A stretch of DNA of 64,000 nucleotides, from contig NZ_LYCK01000001.1 of NCBI RefSeq assembly GCF_001679045.1, forward strand, positions 1 through 64,000. Direction: 5' to 3'. Position numbers and translations under genes: made by a program. The notes under the pieces are model-generated. The model worked only from the letters and a program-made list of their open reading frames with translations, did not search any database and had not been told where the DNA came from. Source of the DNA: Haemophilus haemolyticus (GTDB lineage Bacteria; Pseudomonadota; Gammaproteobacteria; Enterobacterales; Pasteurellaceae). Of the stretch, positions 50,709 to 61,650 are shown one piece after another. Positions within the stretch are counted from its first letter, which is position 1, and each line of letters opens with the position of its first letter.

Positions 50709-50781
50709 CCTAGTCGGGGTGCAATATGCTGAGATCATACCCGTGAACCTGAAACAGTTAATACTGACGTAGGAAACTAGG
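50709..50781 (+). ncRNA. TPP riboswitch (THI element)
   Basis: The conserved THI-box is clear: GGGGTGC, CTGAGA, ACCCGTGAACCTGA and CTGACGTAGGAA in order, closed by P1 pairing CCTAGT (50709-50714) with ACTAGG (50776-50781). It lies 62 bases before thiB. TCTCCTT at 50794-50800 is complementary to the thiB ribosome site AAGGA (50832-50836), pointing to translational control by thiamine pyrophosphate. Confidence 0.97.
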
Positions 50782-50843
50782 AATACAACCTTATCTCCTT
50801 CCCGTCATTATTGCTGCCTTTTGATATAAATAAGGATGTAATA

Positions 50844-51842
50844 ATGAAACTTCTTAAATTAACCTTAATTTCTACCGCACTTTTTTCCACCGCGGCATTA
50901 GCCCAATCACAGCAAAGTGTTAACGTATATAGCTATGATTCTTTCACGTCTGAGTGGGGAGCAGGTCCAAAAGTAAAACAAGATTTTGAAAAAGCACATC
51001 CGCAATGCACTATTAATTTTACGCCTTTTGAAAGTGGTGGCGTGTTACTCAACCGTGTTCGTTTGGAAGGAAAGAAAACCAAAGCCGATATTGTGCTAGG
51101 TTTAGATAACTTTGTTTTAGAACAAGCTGAAAAAACAGGTATTTTCACGCCAAATAAAGTGGATTTAACTCAGCTGGATTTACCAACAAAATGGACGAAT
51201 AAAACATTCTTGCCTTTCGATTTCGGTAACTATGCTTTTGTGTATGACAAAACTAAATTACAAAATCCGCCGAAAAGTTTGAAAGAATTGGTTGAACGCC
51301 AAGATATCCGTGTAATTTATCAAGATCCTCGTACCAGCAGTGTGGGTCGTGGTCTATTGGTTTGGATGAATGCAATTTATTCTGCGGACAAAATTCAATC
51401 TGCTTGGAAAGCGTTGGATAAGCATACGGTAACAGTGGGTAAAGGTTGGTCTGATACTTACGGCGCATTCTTAAAAGGCGAAGCGGATTTAGTGCTAAGT
51501 TACAGCACATCACCACTTTATCACCAACTTTTTGAGAAAAAAGATAATTATGCAGCGACTGATTTTGCGGAAGGGCATATCACTCAAGTGGAATTAGCGG
51601 CTCGAGTCGCCAACCATCCAAATCAATGCGCGGATGATTTTATGGCATTTTTAATTTCACCTACGGCACAAAAAAATATTGTGACAGCCAATATTATGTT
51701 GCCAGTCATTCAAGGTGAAATTGAACCGCACTTTGATGCGCTTAAAGCTCAACAAAAAACTCAAACTCCAATCAATCCAATGGTGAATGCGGAACACTTA
51801 AAAAATTGGATTAGCACTTGGCAAACTACATTAACAAAATAG
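50844..51842 (+). CDS. thiB: Thiamine/TPP ABC transporter, periplasmic binding protein
   Basis: 332 residues from ATG 50844 (TAAGGATG upstream); earlier in-frame codons fall in the riboswitch platform. Signal peptide about 1-20 (ending ALAQ), then the binding-protein fold (VNVYSYDSFTSEWGAGP, WSDTYGAFLKGEADLVLSY). It captures thiamine, TMP or TPP for ThiPQ. First gene of thiBPQ. Confidence 0.96.
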   Translation: MKLLKLTLISTALFSTAALAQSQQSVNVYSYDSFTSEWGAGPKVKQDFEKAHPQCTINFTPFESGGVLLNRVRLEGKKTKADIVLGLDNFVLEQAEKTGIFTPNKVDLTQLDLPTKWTNKTFLPFDFGNYAFVYDKTKLQNPPKSLKELVERQDIRVIYQDPRTSSVGRGLLVWMNAIYSADKIQSAWKALDKHTVTVGKGWSDTYGAFLKGEADLVLSYSTSPLYHQLFEKKDNYAATDFAEGHITQVELAARVANHPNQCADDFMAFLISPTAQKNIVTANIMLPVIQGEIEPHFDALKAQQKTQTPINPMVNAEHLKNWISTWQTTLTK

Positions 51843-51846
51843 TTTG

Positions 51847-53463
51847 ATGTTGTCGTTATTTCATCATCCACAACTCCGCCCTCGTCATTATGTGAGCGGG
51901 GTTGTTGTCATTAGTTTCATTACTCTTTTTTATGGTAGCGCATTAAGTTCGATCTTTGCATTGGGCGATGAATTACAATGGAAAACTTGGTTCACGGATG
52001 ATTATCTACAGCATCTCATTCTTTTCAGTTTTGGGCAAGCCTTACTTTCTACCATTTTATCTATTTTTTTTGGTCTGCTCCTCGCTCGAGCATTGTTTTA
52101 TCAACCATTCTCAGGAAAAAAATGGCTATTAAAATTAATGTCGCTAACTTTTGTCTTACCTGTTTTAGTGGCAATTTTTGGTTTGATCGGCATTTATGGT
52201 TCAAGCGGTTGGTTAGCTTGGTTTGCTAACCTTTTTGGAATGCCGTGGCAGGGACATATTTACGGGCTCTCGGGTATTTTAATTGCCCATCTTTTTTTCA
52301 ATATCCCGCTGGCAGCGCAACTTTTCTTACAAAGTTTGCAAAGTATCCCTTATCAGCAACGTCAGCTTGCTGCGCAACTCAATTTGCAAGGTTGGCAATT
52401 CGTTAAATTGGTGGAGTGGCCTGTTTTTCGTCAGCAATGTTTGCCCACCTCCAGCTTGATTTTTATGCTTTGCTTCACCAGTTTTACCGTTGTTCTTACG
52501 CTAGGAGGGGGGCCTCAATATACGACATTAGAAACCGCAATATACCAAGCGATTTTATTTGAATTTGATCTGCCAAAAGCAGCGCTTTTTGCCATGTTGC
52601 AATTTATATTTTGCTTAGTTTTATTTAGCTTAACATCGCGTTTTTCTCCCTCTAATCAAAATGGCTTGAGCAATAGTAATCCTTGGTTTGAGAAACCTAA
52701 AAGTGCGGTCAAAATTTTCCATGTTTTTGTCTTACTTATTTTTATATTTTTCCTTTTTTCGCCAGTGTTGAATATTCTTGTCAGCGCATTGAGTTCACCA
52801 AGTTTGCTCACAGTTTGGCATAATTCTCAACTTTGGCGTGCGTTAGGCTATTCACTTTCTATCGCGCCCTTGTCCGCATTGATTGCATTAATGATGGCGA
52901 TTGCCTTATTGCTTTTATCACGCCGTTTAGAATGGTTGCATTATCAAAAAATTGCTCAATTTATTATTAATGCTGGAATGGTGATTTTGGCAATCCCGAT
53001 TTTAGTACTCGCAATGGGGCTATTTTTATTATTACAAGAGCGGGATTTTTCGAATATTGATTTGTTTGCTATAGTTGTATTTTGCAATGCGTTAAGTGCA
53101 ATGCCTTTTGTTTTACGTATTTTGAGCGCACCTTTTCATAATAATATGCGTTATTACGAAAATCTGTGTAATAGTCTGGGAATTGTGGGTTGGCAACGTT
53201 TTTATCTGATTGAGTGGCAAACTTTACGTGCGCCATTGCGCTATGCTTTTGCTTTAGCCTTGGCGCTATCTTTAGGGGATTTTACGGCTATTGCGTTGTT
53301 CGGTAATCAAGAGTTTACTTCTCTACCGCACTTGTTATATCAGCAGCTAGGTAATTATCGTAATCAAGATGCCGCTGTAACTGCAGGGATGTTATTATTG
53401 TTTTGTGGCATATTGTTTGCCTTTATTCACACACATAGGGATGCCGATGATTTATCTAAATAA
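51847..53463 (+). CDS. thiP: Thiamine ABC transporter, permease
   Basis: 538 residues with about twelve membrane helices in two homologous halves, each with an ABC permease EAA-like loop ([20 protein letters not shown] near 170 and [18 protein letters not shown] near 440). ATG 51847 lies four bases after the thiB stop; a TTG one codon earlier is possible. Its end overlaps thiQ. Confidence 0.96.
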   Translation: MLSLFHHPQLRPRHYVSGVVVISFITLFYGSALSSIFALGDELQWKTWFTDDYLQHLILFSFGQALLSTILSIFFGLLLARALFYQPFSGKKWLLKLMSLTFVLPVLVAIFGLIGIYGSSGWLAWFANLFGMPWQGHIYGLSGILIAHLFFNIPLAAQLFLQSLQSIPYQQRQLAAQLNLQGWQFVKLVEWPVFRQQCLPTSSLIFMLCFTSFTVVLTLGGGPQYTTLETAIYQAILFEFDLPKAALFAMLQFIFCLVLFSLTSRFSPSNQNGLSNSNPWFEKPKSAVKIFHVFVLLIFIFFLFSPVLNILVSALSSPSLLTVWHNSQLWRALGYSLSIAPLSALIALMMAIALLLLSRRLEWLHYQKIAQFIINAGMVILAIPILVLAMGLFLLLQERDFSNIDLFAIVVFCNALSAMPFVLRILSAPFHNNMRYYENLCNSLGIVGWQRFYLIEWQTLRAPLRYAFALALALSLGDFTAIALFGNQEFTSLPHLLYQQLGNYRNQDAAVTAGMLLLFCGILFAFIHTHRDADDLSK

Positions 53464-54094
53464 TGTGATTTTGAACGATAAAACCTTACCGATGTGCTTT
53501 AATTTGAGCGTAAATGCTGGCGAGCGTGTCGCAATTATTGGCGAAAGTGGGGCAGGGAAAAGTACGTTATTGAATTTAATCGCTGGATTTGAATTTCCTC
53601 ATCAAGGAGAAATTTGGTTAAACGATAAAAATCATACTCGTAGCGCACCTTACGAGCGTCCGGTTTCCATGTTATTTCAAGAAAATAATTTATTTCCTCA
53701 TTTAACCGTACAGCAAAATCTTGCGTTGGGTTTAAAACCTTCTTTAAAATTAACTGCACTTGAACAGGAAAAAATTGAACAGGTCGCTTGTTCTGTAGGA
53801 TTGGGCGATTATTTACAACGTTTACCGAATTCTCTTTCAGGTGGTCAAAAACAACGAGTGGCATTGGCGCGTTGTTTATTGCGAGATAAACCCATCTTGT
53901 TATTAGATGAGCCTTTTTCCGCATTAGATCAGAAACTTCGTGTAGAAATGCTAGCTTTGATCGCTAAACTTTGTGATGAGAAACATCTGACGTTGTTACT
54001 TGTTACTCACCAACCATCGGAATTAGTTGGTACGATAGATCGAGTATTGTTGGTGGAAAATGGTCAGATAAGTCAATTGCAAAAAGAGACGTAA
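53447..54094 (+). CDS. thiQ: Thiamine ABC transporter, ATP-binding protein
   Basis: 215 residues: Walker [10 protein letters not shown] (about 33-41), Q-loop MLFQENN, signature [13 protein letters not shown] (about 127-139) and Walker [14 protein letters not shown] use ATG 53447 ([11 protein letters not shown]), with AGGG seven bases upstream, inside the last codons of thiP; ATG 53441 is possible. Last gene of the operon. Confidence 0.95.
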   Translation: MIYLNNVILNDKTLPMCFNLSVNAGERVAIIGESGAGKSTLLNLIAGFEFPHQGEIWLNDKNHTRSAPYERPVSMLFQENNLFPHLTVQQNLALGLKPSLKLTALEQEKIEQVACSVGLGDYLQRLPNSLSGGQKQRVALARCLLRDKPILLLDEPFSALDQKLRVEMLALIAKLCDEKHLTLLLVTHQPSELVGTIDRVLLVENGQISQLQKET

Positions 54095-54177
54095 AATTAT
54101 ATAGATTTTATAACCGATGAATCTATTCATGGCTATCGATACTAGCTTATACACTGAATGAATATAAGATACAAAAA

Positions 54178-54199
54178 TGCGGTGATTATTCACCGCACT
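54178..54199 (+). terminator. Hairpin between thiQ and bioB with a half-degenerate uptake pair
   Basis: TGCGGTGA / TCACCGCA with a four-base loop, then CTTTC. The right arm is a perfect uptake core, while the left has AATGCGGT, one base off. Confidence 0.65.
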
Positions 54200-54213
54200 T
54201 TCAAAGGAAAAAT

Positions 54214-55218
54214 ATGTTAACTGAAAAACTACAAATTAACTCCATTACACCACATCCAAGCGTTGAATATTGGTCTGTTTGCAAAGTTGAGGCGTTATTT
54301 GAAACGCCGTTTTTGGAATTAGTTTACCGAGCTGCGCAAGTTCATCGTAAGCATTTTAATCCTCGAGCGATTCAGTTATCCACGTTAATGTCTATCAAAA
54401 CGGGGGGATGTCCAGAAGATTGTGGTTATTGCCCTCAATCAGCCCGTTATCATACTGGTGTACAAAATCAGCAGTTATTAGATGTTGATGAGATCGTCGC
54501 GAAAGCAAAAATTGCGAAAGCGCGTGGAGCGGGGCGTTTCTGTATGGGGGCAGCTTGGCGAGGCCCTAAGCCAAAAGATATTGAGAAAGTCACAGAAATT
54601 ATTAAAGCAGTGAAATCTCTTGGTTTAGAAACTTGCGGTACTTTTGGTTTATTGCAAGATGGTATGGCAGAAGATTTAAAAGAAGCTGGTTTAGATTATT
54701 ACAATCATAATCTTGATACAGCACCAGAACATTATGCAGAAGTGATTGGTACTCGCCGCTTTGATGATCGTCTTAGCACGTTAGGAAAAGTGCGCAAAGC
54801 TGGGTTAAAAGTGTGTTGTGGCGGCATTGTGGGAATGAATGAAACCCGTAAAGAACGGGCTGGATTAATCGCGAGCCTTGCAAATCTTGATCCGCAACCT
54901 GAGTCAGTGCCGATTAATCAACTCGTTAAGGTTGAAGGTACACCGTTAGCCGATGCGGAGGAATTAGATTGGACAGAGTTTGTGCGAACGATTGCTGTTG
55001 CACGTATTACTATGCCAAAAAGTTATGTTCGCCTTTCTGCAGGCCGTAGTGGTATGAGTGAAGAAATGCAAGCGATGTGTTTTATGGCTGGTGCAAATTC
55101 AATTTTCTATGGCGATAAATTACTTATCACAGGTAATCCAGAAGAAGATGGCGATCAGTTATTGATGGCAAAATTAGATTTAGAGCCAGAAAATGCGGAA
55201 AATAAAAAAGCTTCTTGA
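54214..55218 (+). CDS. bioB: Biotin synthase
   Basis: A radical SAM enzyme inserting sulfur into dethiobiotin. 334 residues with the cluster motif [10 protein letters not shown] (cysteines about 68, 72, 75), a second cluster region ([25 protein letters not shown]) and the terminal [18 protein letters not shown] segment. It stands apart from other bio genes. Its product serves AccB at 36.5 kb. Confidence 0.97.
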   Translation: MLTEKLQINSITPHPSVEYWSVCKVEALFETPFLELVYRAAQVHRKHFNPRAIQLSTLMSIKTGGCPEDCGYCPQSARYHTGVQNQQLLDVDEIVAKAKIAKARGAGRFCMGAAWRGPKPKDIEKVTEIIKAVKSLGLETCGTFGLLQDGMAEDLKEAGLDYYNHNLDTAPEHYAEVIGTRRFDDRLSTLGKVRKAGLKVCCGGIVGMNETRKERAGLIASLANLDPQPESVPINQLVKVEGTPLADAEELDWTEFVRTIAVARITMPKSYVRLSAGRSGMSEEMQAMCFMAGANSIFYGDKLLITGNPEEDGDQLLMAKLDLEPENAENKKAS

Positions 55219-55264
55219 ATATCAAGAAGCTAATTATTTAAGGGGCTGACGTAGATTAGCCCCT
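55209..55264. terminator. Double hairpin after bioB
   Basis: First AGCTTCTTGA / TCAAGAAGCT (55209-55231, containing the bioB stop), then AGGGGCT / AGCCCCT (55241-55264) followed by CTTTTTTATTTTT. The second may also end the convergent lipoprotein operon. Confidence 0.78.
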
Positions 55265-55271
55265 AACTTTT

Positions 55272-55949
55272 TTATTTTTGTTGAGGCTGTAATTGTGGAT
55301 CTTGTCCATACAATGGATGTCTAGGACCATAAAGCAAACAACCATTGCAAGGTCCATTAAGCATATTTCCTGTCGCCCACGCAGCAACCTTGTACCCTTT
55401 ATCGGATACATTGTTCGCAATTTGTTTTACTACAGCAGTAATTAGCATTACGATGGCATTACCGTTGTTATTGCGATCTGCATCGTCTGCGTAGCCTTTA
55501 CCTTCCCATAAGGTTTTACCACTACGTAAGTCAACAAGTTTACCACTTACTCTTACTTTAGTTACACTATCAAATACTTGGTAATTCACACCGTAATCAT
55601 CTACATTAATGTAAAGAACTGCATCAGCACCAAAAATATCACGTAATTTTTGTAGATTTACATTATGGATTTCTTGAGCCTGTGTTAAACCATTGTGCTT
55701 AAAAGTTTCATACACAAGGGCAGGAGGGAAAACATAATACCCCTCTTCCGCTAATGGAGAAATTGTATGTGCCAATACAGCAGGAGAACCTTTAACATCA
55801 TTTGTTGTATCCGTAGGAAGTAATACCAAGATAGAACGTGGTTTACTTTCCTGATAGTTTGTATAGTCATAAGGCGTTGGTTTCATTGTTGAACAGGCAG
55901 AAAGCAAAAGGGTACAAGCCATTACCAAATAGAGAGAGATTTTTTTCAT
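55272..55949 (-). CDS. Lipoprotein of the DUF799 / GNA1162 family
   Basis: 225 residues. Signal with lipobox LSAC (cysteine 19), then a TolB/CsgG-like alpha-beta fold (SILVLLPTDTTNDVKGSPAV, GADAVLYINVDDYG, LVDLRSGKTLWEGKGYA) and a C-terminal extension with a cysteine pair (GPCNGCLLYG). It resembles the Neisseria lipoprotein GNA1162. Its start overlaps the DUF4810-like gene as ATGA. The function is not established; the family is proposed to work in outer-membrane transport. Confidence 0.85.
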   Translation of the reverse strand: MKKISLYLVMACTLLLSACSTMKPTPYDYTNYQESKPRSILVLLPTDTTNDVKGSPAVLAHTISPLAEEGYYVFPPALVYETFKHNGLTQAQEIHNVNLQKLRDIFGADAVLYINVDDYGVNYQVFDSVTKVRVSGKLVDLRSGKTLWEGKGYADDADRNNNGNAIVMLITAVVKQIANNVSDKGYKVAAWATGNMLNGPCNGCLLYGPRHPLYGQDPQLQPQQK

Positions 55950-56356
55950 TTTTTCGCTCCTTTTTTCACTTTTTTATTTCCAGTGCTTTCTGTACTCGTA
56001 TCCACTTTTTTTCCTTTATTTAACAAGAAGTTAATATATTGGGTTGATTCAGGAAATAAAGTCATTTCTTTTTGATAGGCTTCTGCCATTTTGCCAGCAT
56101 TGCCTAATTGACCATATAAAAGACCAATCTGCGCATACAGACCTGGTGGTACTTTTTTACCGCTATCAAGTTGAGCAATTTCTTCTAATTTCTGAAGCTG
56201 TTCTTGTGGATCGCCGTCTTGAGTTAGATATTGGTATACGGAAGTTGGATAGGTATCTCCATTCCAAGTATACAATGTATTTGGTTTACTGCCTGATGAA
56301 CAGGCAGTCACCACAGCAACAGCTGATAAGCAAATAAAAAGTTTTAGTTTATTCAT
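55946..56356 (-). CDS. DUF4810-like lipoprotein
   Basis: 136 residues from ATG 56356 (AAGGA eight bases upstream; an in-frame ATG 18 codons earlier is inside the previous gene). Lipobox VTAC, then the segment YTWNGDTYPTSVYQYLTQDG and helical TPR-like repeats (LEEIAQLDSGKKVPPGLYAQ, GLLYGQLGNAGKMAEAYQKE), ending in a lysine-rich tail. Middle gene of a three-lipoprotein operon. Confidence 0.85.
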   Translation of the reverse strand: MNKLKLFICLSAVAVVTACSSGSKPNTLYTWNGDTYPTSVYQYLTQDGDPQEQLQKLEEIAQLDSGKKVPPGLYAQIGLLYGQLGNAGKMAEAYQKEMTLFPESTQYINFLLNKGKKVDTSTESTGNKKVKKGAKK

Positions 56357-56366
56357 AATAAAATCC

Positions 56367-57035
56367 TTAATTTGAAGGCTTCCATTGACCTGATTCAACA
56401 CCAGAAACAAGGTTATTTACGGCTTCACGAATGGCTAAATCTAATACTTTACCATTAAGAGTTGAATCATAACCTGCGGTGCCACCAAAACCTAACACTT
56501 CACGGTTTGAAAGATTATATTCACCAGCACCTTGAACAGAATAAACCACTTCTGAAGTTTGAGTATTCACCACATTCAATGTTACTTTTGCATAAGCCAC
56601 TTGTTGTTTGCCGCGACCTAAAATACCAAATAATTGCTGATCACCTACTGTTTTACGACCAAATTCAGTCACATCGCCAGTCACCACATAATTCGCGCCT
56701 TTTAATTTTTGTTTTTGACCTTTGATTTTTGCTTCTGTCGCCGATTCTGACATATTGGTGCGATCCAACACACTAAAACGACCTGATTGTTGTAAGTGAG
56801 ACACTAAAATGGTTTTGGCTTGATTACCTAATTGATCCATGCCGTCAGAGAATACGCCATTGTTATAGCTTGAACGATTATCAAATTTACCCACAGAAAT
56901 AGGGGCTTTCACACCGTTATACGCGGTGTTATAGCTCGTTACTTTTTGAACTTCAACAGTACGAGAACCCTCGGTTGCACAACCAGATAAAGCTAAAACG
57001 CTGACAGATAATAAGATTGGATAGAGTTTTTTCAT
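56367..57035 (-). CDS. CsgG-family lipoprotein
   Basis: 222 residues with lipobox LSGC (cysteine 19) and the CsgG/curli-type domain: ISVGKFDNRSSY, LVSHLQQSGRFSVLDRTNM, GANYVVTGDVTEFG, and a C-terminal AIREAVNNLVSGVESGQW. It is shorter than curli secretin CsgG, and no curli genes are nearby. First gene of the trio, so the outer-membrane complex it builds probably includes the other two. Confidence 0.87.
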   Translation of the reverse strand: MKKLYPILLSVSVLALSGCATEGSRTVEVQKVTSYNTAYNGVKAPISVGKFDNRSSYNNGVFSDGMDQLGNQAKTILVSHLQQSGRFSVLDRTNMSESATEAKIKGQKQKLKGANYVVTGDVTEFGRKTVGDQQLFGILGRGKQQVAYAKVTLNVVNTQTSEVVYSVQGAGEYNLSNREVLGFGGTAGYDSTLNGKVLDLAIREAVNNLVSGVESGQWKPSN

Positions 57036-57065
57036 TACAGAATCCTTATAATATAAAGTGATAAA

Positions 57066-57093
57066 AAAGCTCCTTGAGTTATCAAGGAGCTTT
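57066..57093 (-). terminator. Terminator after tkt
   Basis: Twelve-base stem AAAGCTCCTTGA / TCAAGGAGCTTT with a four-base loop. The minus direction continues with TTTTTTATCAC. Confidence 0.88.
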
Positions 57094-57097
57094 CATT

Positions 57098-59095
57098 TTA
57101 AAGAATTTCTTTCGCTTTCGCTATCACGTTTTCAACAGTGAAGCCAAAGAGTTTGAATAATTGATCCGCTGGTGCGGATTCACCGAAGCTATTCATACCG
57201 ACAACACGGCCGTTGAATCCAACGTATTTATACCAGAAGTCAGAAATACCTGCTTCGATTGCAACACGTTTGGTTACAGCTGCAGGTAATACGCTTTCAC
57301 GGTATGCTGCATCTTGTTTATCGAAACGGTTAGTGCTTGGCATAGAAACGACACGTACTTTTTTACCTTCAGCGCTTAATGCTTCAGCCGCTTTCACCGC
57401 TAATTCAACTTCAGAACCTGTTGCAATGAAGATTAACTCTGGAGTACCTTCGCAGTCTTTTAATACATAAGCACCGCGTTTAACTGCATCTAATTGTGCA
57501 GAAGTGCGGTCCATTTGTGCTAAGTTTTGACGGGTAAAGATCAACGCACTTGGGCCATCTTGACGTTCAACCGCTTGTTGCCATGCGATAGCTGATTCCA
57601 CTTGGTCACATGGGCGCCATGTTTCAAGGTTTGGAATTAAGCGTAGTGATGCAGTTTGCTCAACTGGTTGGTGAGTTGGACCATCTTCACCTAAACCGAT
57701 AGAGTCGTGAGTATAAACGAATAATGAGCGTTGTTTCATTAATGAAGCCATACGCACCGCATTGTGTGCATATTCGTAGAACATTAAGAAAGTTGCGCCG
57801 TAAGGAATGAAACCGCCATGCAAGGCAATTCCGTTCATAATCGCTGACATACCAAACTCACGCACACCGTAGTTGATGTAGTTTCCACCTACGTTTTCGT
57901 GTGCACGAATTGGTTTAGAACCACTCCATAAGGTTAAGTTAGAGCTTGCTAAGTCTGCTGAGCCACCTAAGAATTCAGGTAACACATGAGCATACGCTTC
58001 GATTGCATTTTGTGATGCTTTACGGCTTGCAATGCTCGCTGGATTTGCTTGTAATTTCTCAATGAACGCTTTGGATTCAGCCGCCCAGTTTGCTGGTAAT
58101 TCACCGTTTACACGACGTGTAAACTCTGCGGCAAGTTCAGGATATGCTTTTGCATAAGCGGCAAATTTTTCTTCCCAAGATTTTTCTGCTGCAGAGCCTT
58201 TCTCTTTTGCAGACCATTCAGCATAGTACTCAGCTGGAATTTCAAATGGAGCATATTCCCAGCCCAGCGCTTTACGAGTTAAAGCGATTTCTTCATCGCC
58301 TAATGGGGCACCGTGACAATCATGTGACGCTGATTTGTTTGGTGAGCCAAAACCAATGATCGTTTTACAAATAATTAAAGTCGGTTTTTCTTTTTCTGAT
58401 TGTGCAAGTACAACAGCATGACGAATTTGTTCTGCATCGTGGCCATCCACATTACGGATTACTTGCCAGCCATAAGCTTCAAAGCGTGCAGCAGTATCAT
58501 CACTGAACCAACCATCAACATGACCATCAATTGAAATGTTGTTGTCATCGTAGAATGCGATTAATTTACCAAGGCCTAAGGTTCCCGCTAAAGAGCAAGC
58601 CTCGTGAGAAATCCCTTCCATTAAACAGCCATCACCTAAGAACACATAAGTGTGGTGATCAACGATTTCATGGCCTTCACGGTTAAATTGACCTGCTAAT
58701 GTTTTCTCCGCAATCGCCATCCCTACCGCATTGGTGATACCTTGGCCTAACGGACCTGTTGTGGTTTCAACACCTGGTGCATAACCATATTCTGGGTGAC
58801 CTGGGGTTTTAGAATGTAATTGACGGAATTGTTTTAAATCTTCGATAGAAAGATCATAGCCAGTTAAATGTAAAAGGCTATAAATCAACATAGAACCATG
58901 GCCGTTAGAAAGTACAAAACGATCTCGGTCTGCCCATTTAGGATTGGTCGGATTGTGTTTTAAAAAGTCGCGCCATAATACTTCAGCAATATCCGCCATC
59001 CCCATTGGTGCACCGGGGTGACCAGATTTAGCTTTTTGCACAGCATCCATTGATAAGAAACGAATTGCATTGGCTAATTGTCTACGAGTTGCCAT
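57098..59095 (-). CDS. tkt: Transketolase
   Basis: A thiamine diphosphate enzyme of the pentose phosphate pathway. 665 residues (E. coli TktA 663): [15 protein letters not shown] start (here [20 protein letters not shown]), the TPP motif GDGCLMEG...NN (about 154-185), and [18 protein letters not shown] near 460-477. Its cofactor comes from thiamine brought in by ThiBPQ nearby. Codon bias is high. Confidence 0.98.
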   Translation of the reverse strand: MATRRQLANAIRFLSMDAVQKAKSGHPGAPMGMADIAEVLWRDFLKHNPTNPKWADRDRFVLSNGHGSMLIYSLLHLTGYDLSIEDLKQFRQLHSKTPGHPEYGYAPGVETTTGPLGQGITNAVGMAIAEKTLAGQFNREGHEIVDHHTYVFLGDGCLMEGISHEACSLAGTLGLGKLIAFYDDNNISIDGHVDGWFSDDTAARFEAYGWQVIRNVDGHDAEQIRHAVVLAQSEKEKPTLIICKTIIGFGSPNKSASHDCHGAPLGDEEIALTRKALGWEYAPFEIPAEYYAEWSAKEKGSAAEKSWEEKFAAYAKAYPELAAEFTRRVNGELPANWAAESKAFIEKLQANPASIASRKASQNAIEAYAHVLPEFLGGSADLASSNLTLWSGSKPIRAHENVGGNYINYGVREFGMSAIMNGIALHGGFIPYGATFLMFYEYAHNAVRMASLMKQRSLFVYTHDSIGLGEDGPTHQPVEQTASLRLIPNLETWRPCDQVESAIAWQQAVERQDGPSALIFTRQNLAQMDRTSAQLDAVKRGAYVLKDCEGTPELIFIATGSEVELAVKAAEALSAEGKKVRVVSMPSTNRFDKQDAAYRESVLPAAVTKRVAIEAGISDFWYKYVGFNGRVVGMNSFGESAPADQLFKLFGFTVENVIAKAKEIL

Positions 59096-59206
59096 TTTAT
59101 TCTCCTGTTATAATTCGCTTTGAAAAAATAATCTTGCGCATTCTACCTTATTTCTGAAGGAAATTTAGCAAAAATCCGCACTCAATTTAATAGTTTGTGA
59201 CAATAA

Positions 59207-59845
59207 TCAAATTCTACGGCGACGCTGGTGAAAACGCGTGCTACTCGATTTTACTTTCAAATTTACCGCACTTTCTTTCTCTTTAGATTTGCGGTAAGTC
59301 CGTCGATAGTGACTTAAAAAATAATGAATAGAGCTTGCCATCACCGCGCCAAGTAAAAAGACAATAATAAGCTCACCATATAATTGGTGAAAAATTTGAT
59401 TAATTTTTGATTGGTTAGATTGCGTATATTGCGCATCAATGGTGACGCGTAAAAATCCTTTAATGCCGCTTTGGGCGTAAAGTGGCTCTACAATTTGTTG
59501 ATTGTTTGCATCAGGTGAATTGCGCATTTCGCGACTTTGAGCCAGTAATTTTCCTTCGCCATCATATAAGCTCGCATCTAAAATAAAGTCTTCTTTGACT
59601 ATTTGATCAAGATTGTCCGTTAATTGCTCTGTTTTGGCATTGTTTGTGAGTAAAACTGAAAATAAATTGGCTTGCTGACGAACCAAAATATGTGAGATGT
59701 TCGCCACTTGGTTTACGCTCGCAAATTGTGAACTTAGCTTAAATTGTTTTACACCAAATAATATAACGCCAAGTGCAGTTAGGCTTAGCACAATAATCGT
59801 TGCAAGCATGGTTGATTTGATTAGTTTTTCTTTAATTATTTGCAC
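59207..59845 (-). CDS. Smp / YtjB family membrane protein
   Basis: 212 residues with two membrane helices (about 13-33 and 155-175) flanking a periplasmic domain of about 120 residues, and a very basic cytoplasmic tail (FHQRRRRI). It matches the SMP family next to serB in enterobacteria (ytjB-serB, divergent), the same layout as here. No defined role. The start lies 57 bases from serB, so both promoters overlap. Confidence 0.85.
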   Translation of the reverse strand: MQIIKEKLIKSTMLATIIVLSLTALGVILFGVKQFKLSSQFASVNQVANISHILVRQQANLFSVLLTNNAKTEQLTDNLDQIVKEDFILDASLYDGEGKLLAQSREMRNSPDANNQQIVEPLYAQSGIKGFLRVTIDAQYTQSNQSKINQIFHQLYGELIIVFLLGAVMASSIHYFLSHYRRTYRKSKEKESAVNLKVKSSSTRFHQRRRRI

Positions 59846-59901
59846 TTTTTCAACTCACATCGGTTAAAATCTTTTCAGTCGCCACAATTTACAGGATTTT
59901 T

Positions 59902-61355
<1,454 letters not shown>

Positions 61356-61366
61356 TTTTCAAATAA

Positions 61367-61442
61367 GGGCGAAATGTTGCAATAGTTTTTTGATAAAACT
61401 TGACGAACACCGCTTTCAAGCGTAACATTCGCCCGATTTTTT
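61367..61442 (+). terminator. Long-loop terminator after yajQ, overlapping the corA promoter
   Basis: Arms GGGCGAAATGTT (61367-61378) and AACATTCGCCC (61424-61434), with a bulge, and smaller hairpins in the loop, then GATTTTTT. The corA promoter elements lie inside the loop and right arm. Confidence 0.6.
61400..61428 (+). promoter_or_regulatory. Probable corA promoter
   Basis: TTGACG (61400-61405), exactly 17 bases, TAACAT (61423-61428). A start near 61435 would give a leader of about 215 bases before corA. Confidence 0.6.
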
Positions 61443-61650
61443 AACGAGAAGGACACACACTTTGGACAGTCATAGTCGATACCGAATATCGCTCTAGACG
61501 CCCGCCTTTTTATTATCGGCGCGCGTTCGCCGGTAAATTTACCGTTGTTTCGGCATCTCTTAACGAAAACTTTGCGATTTTTCACCGCACTTTCGTTTCT
61601 TCTTTAATTTGTTCACTGTTAGCTGTTCATAATCCTATAAGGAGTATGAA
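61435..61650 (+). promoter_or_regulatory. Structured 5' leader of corA with possible attenuator
   Basis: This region has no large gene but dense pairing. Hairpin A is 61498-61506 with 61518-61526 (eight of nine pairs). Hairpin B is 61513-61521 with 61528-61536 (nine pairs, one G.U). Hairpin C is the palindrome CGGTAAATTTACCG (61531-61544). B excludes both A and C, while A and C can coexist, as in attenuator switches. A short ORF ends just before A. A small stem CGATA / TATCG lies inside that ORF. An Mg2+-responsive role is inferred only from the downstream gene. Confidence 0.55.
61462..61497 (+). CDS. Candidate leader peptide (11 codons) upstream of corA
   Basis: TTG start at 61462 preceded by AAGGA (61449-61453) with an ideal eight-base gap. 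It reads MDSHSRYRISL then TAG. Two rare CGA arginine codons flank a tyrosine codon, a plausible pausing site. Its stop touches the base of hairpin A, the geometry seen in leader-peptide attenuation. Unproven: the frame is short and starts with TTG. Confidence 0.4.
   Translation: MDSHSRYRISL

Noticed and set aside
56367..57035. Curli secretion channel CsgG
   Set aside because: Shorter than CsgG and no other curli genes; only the domain family is shared.
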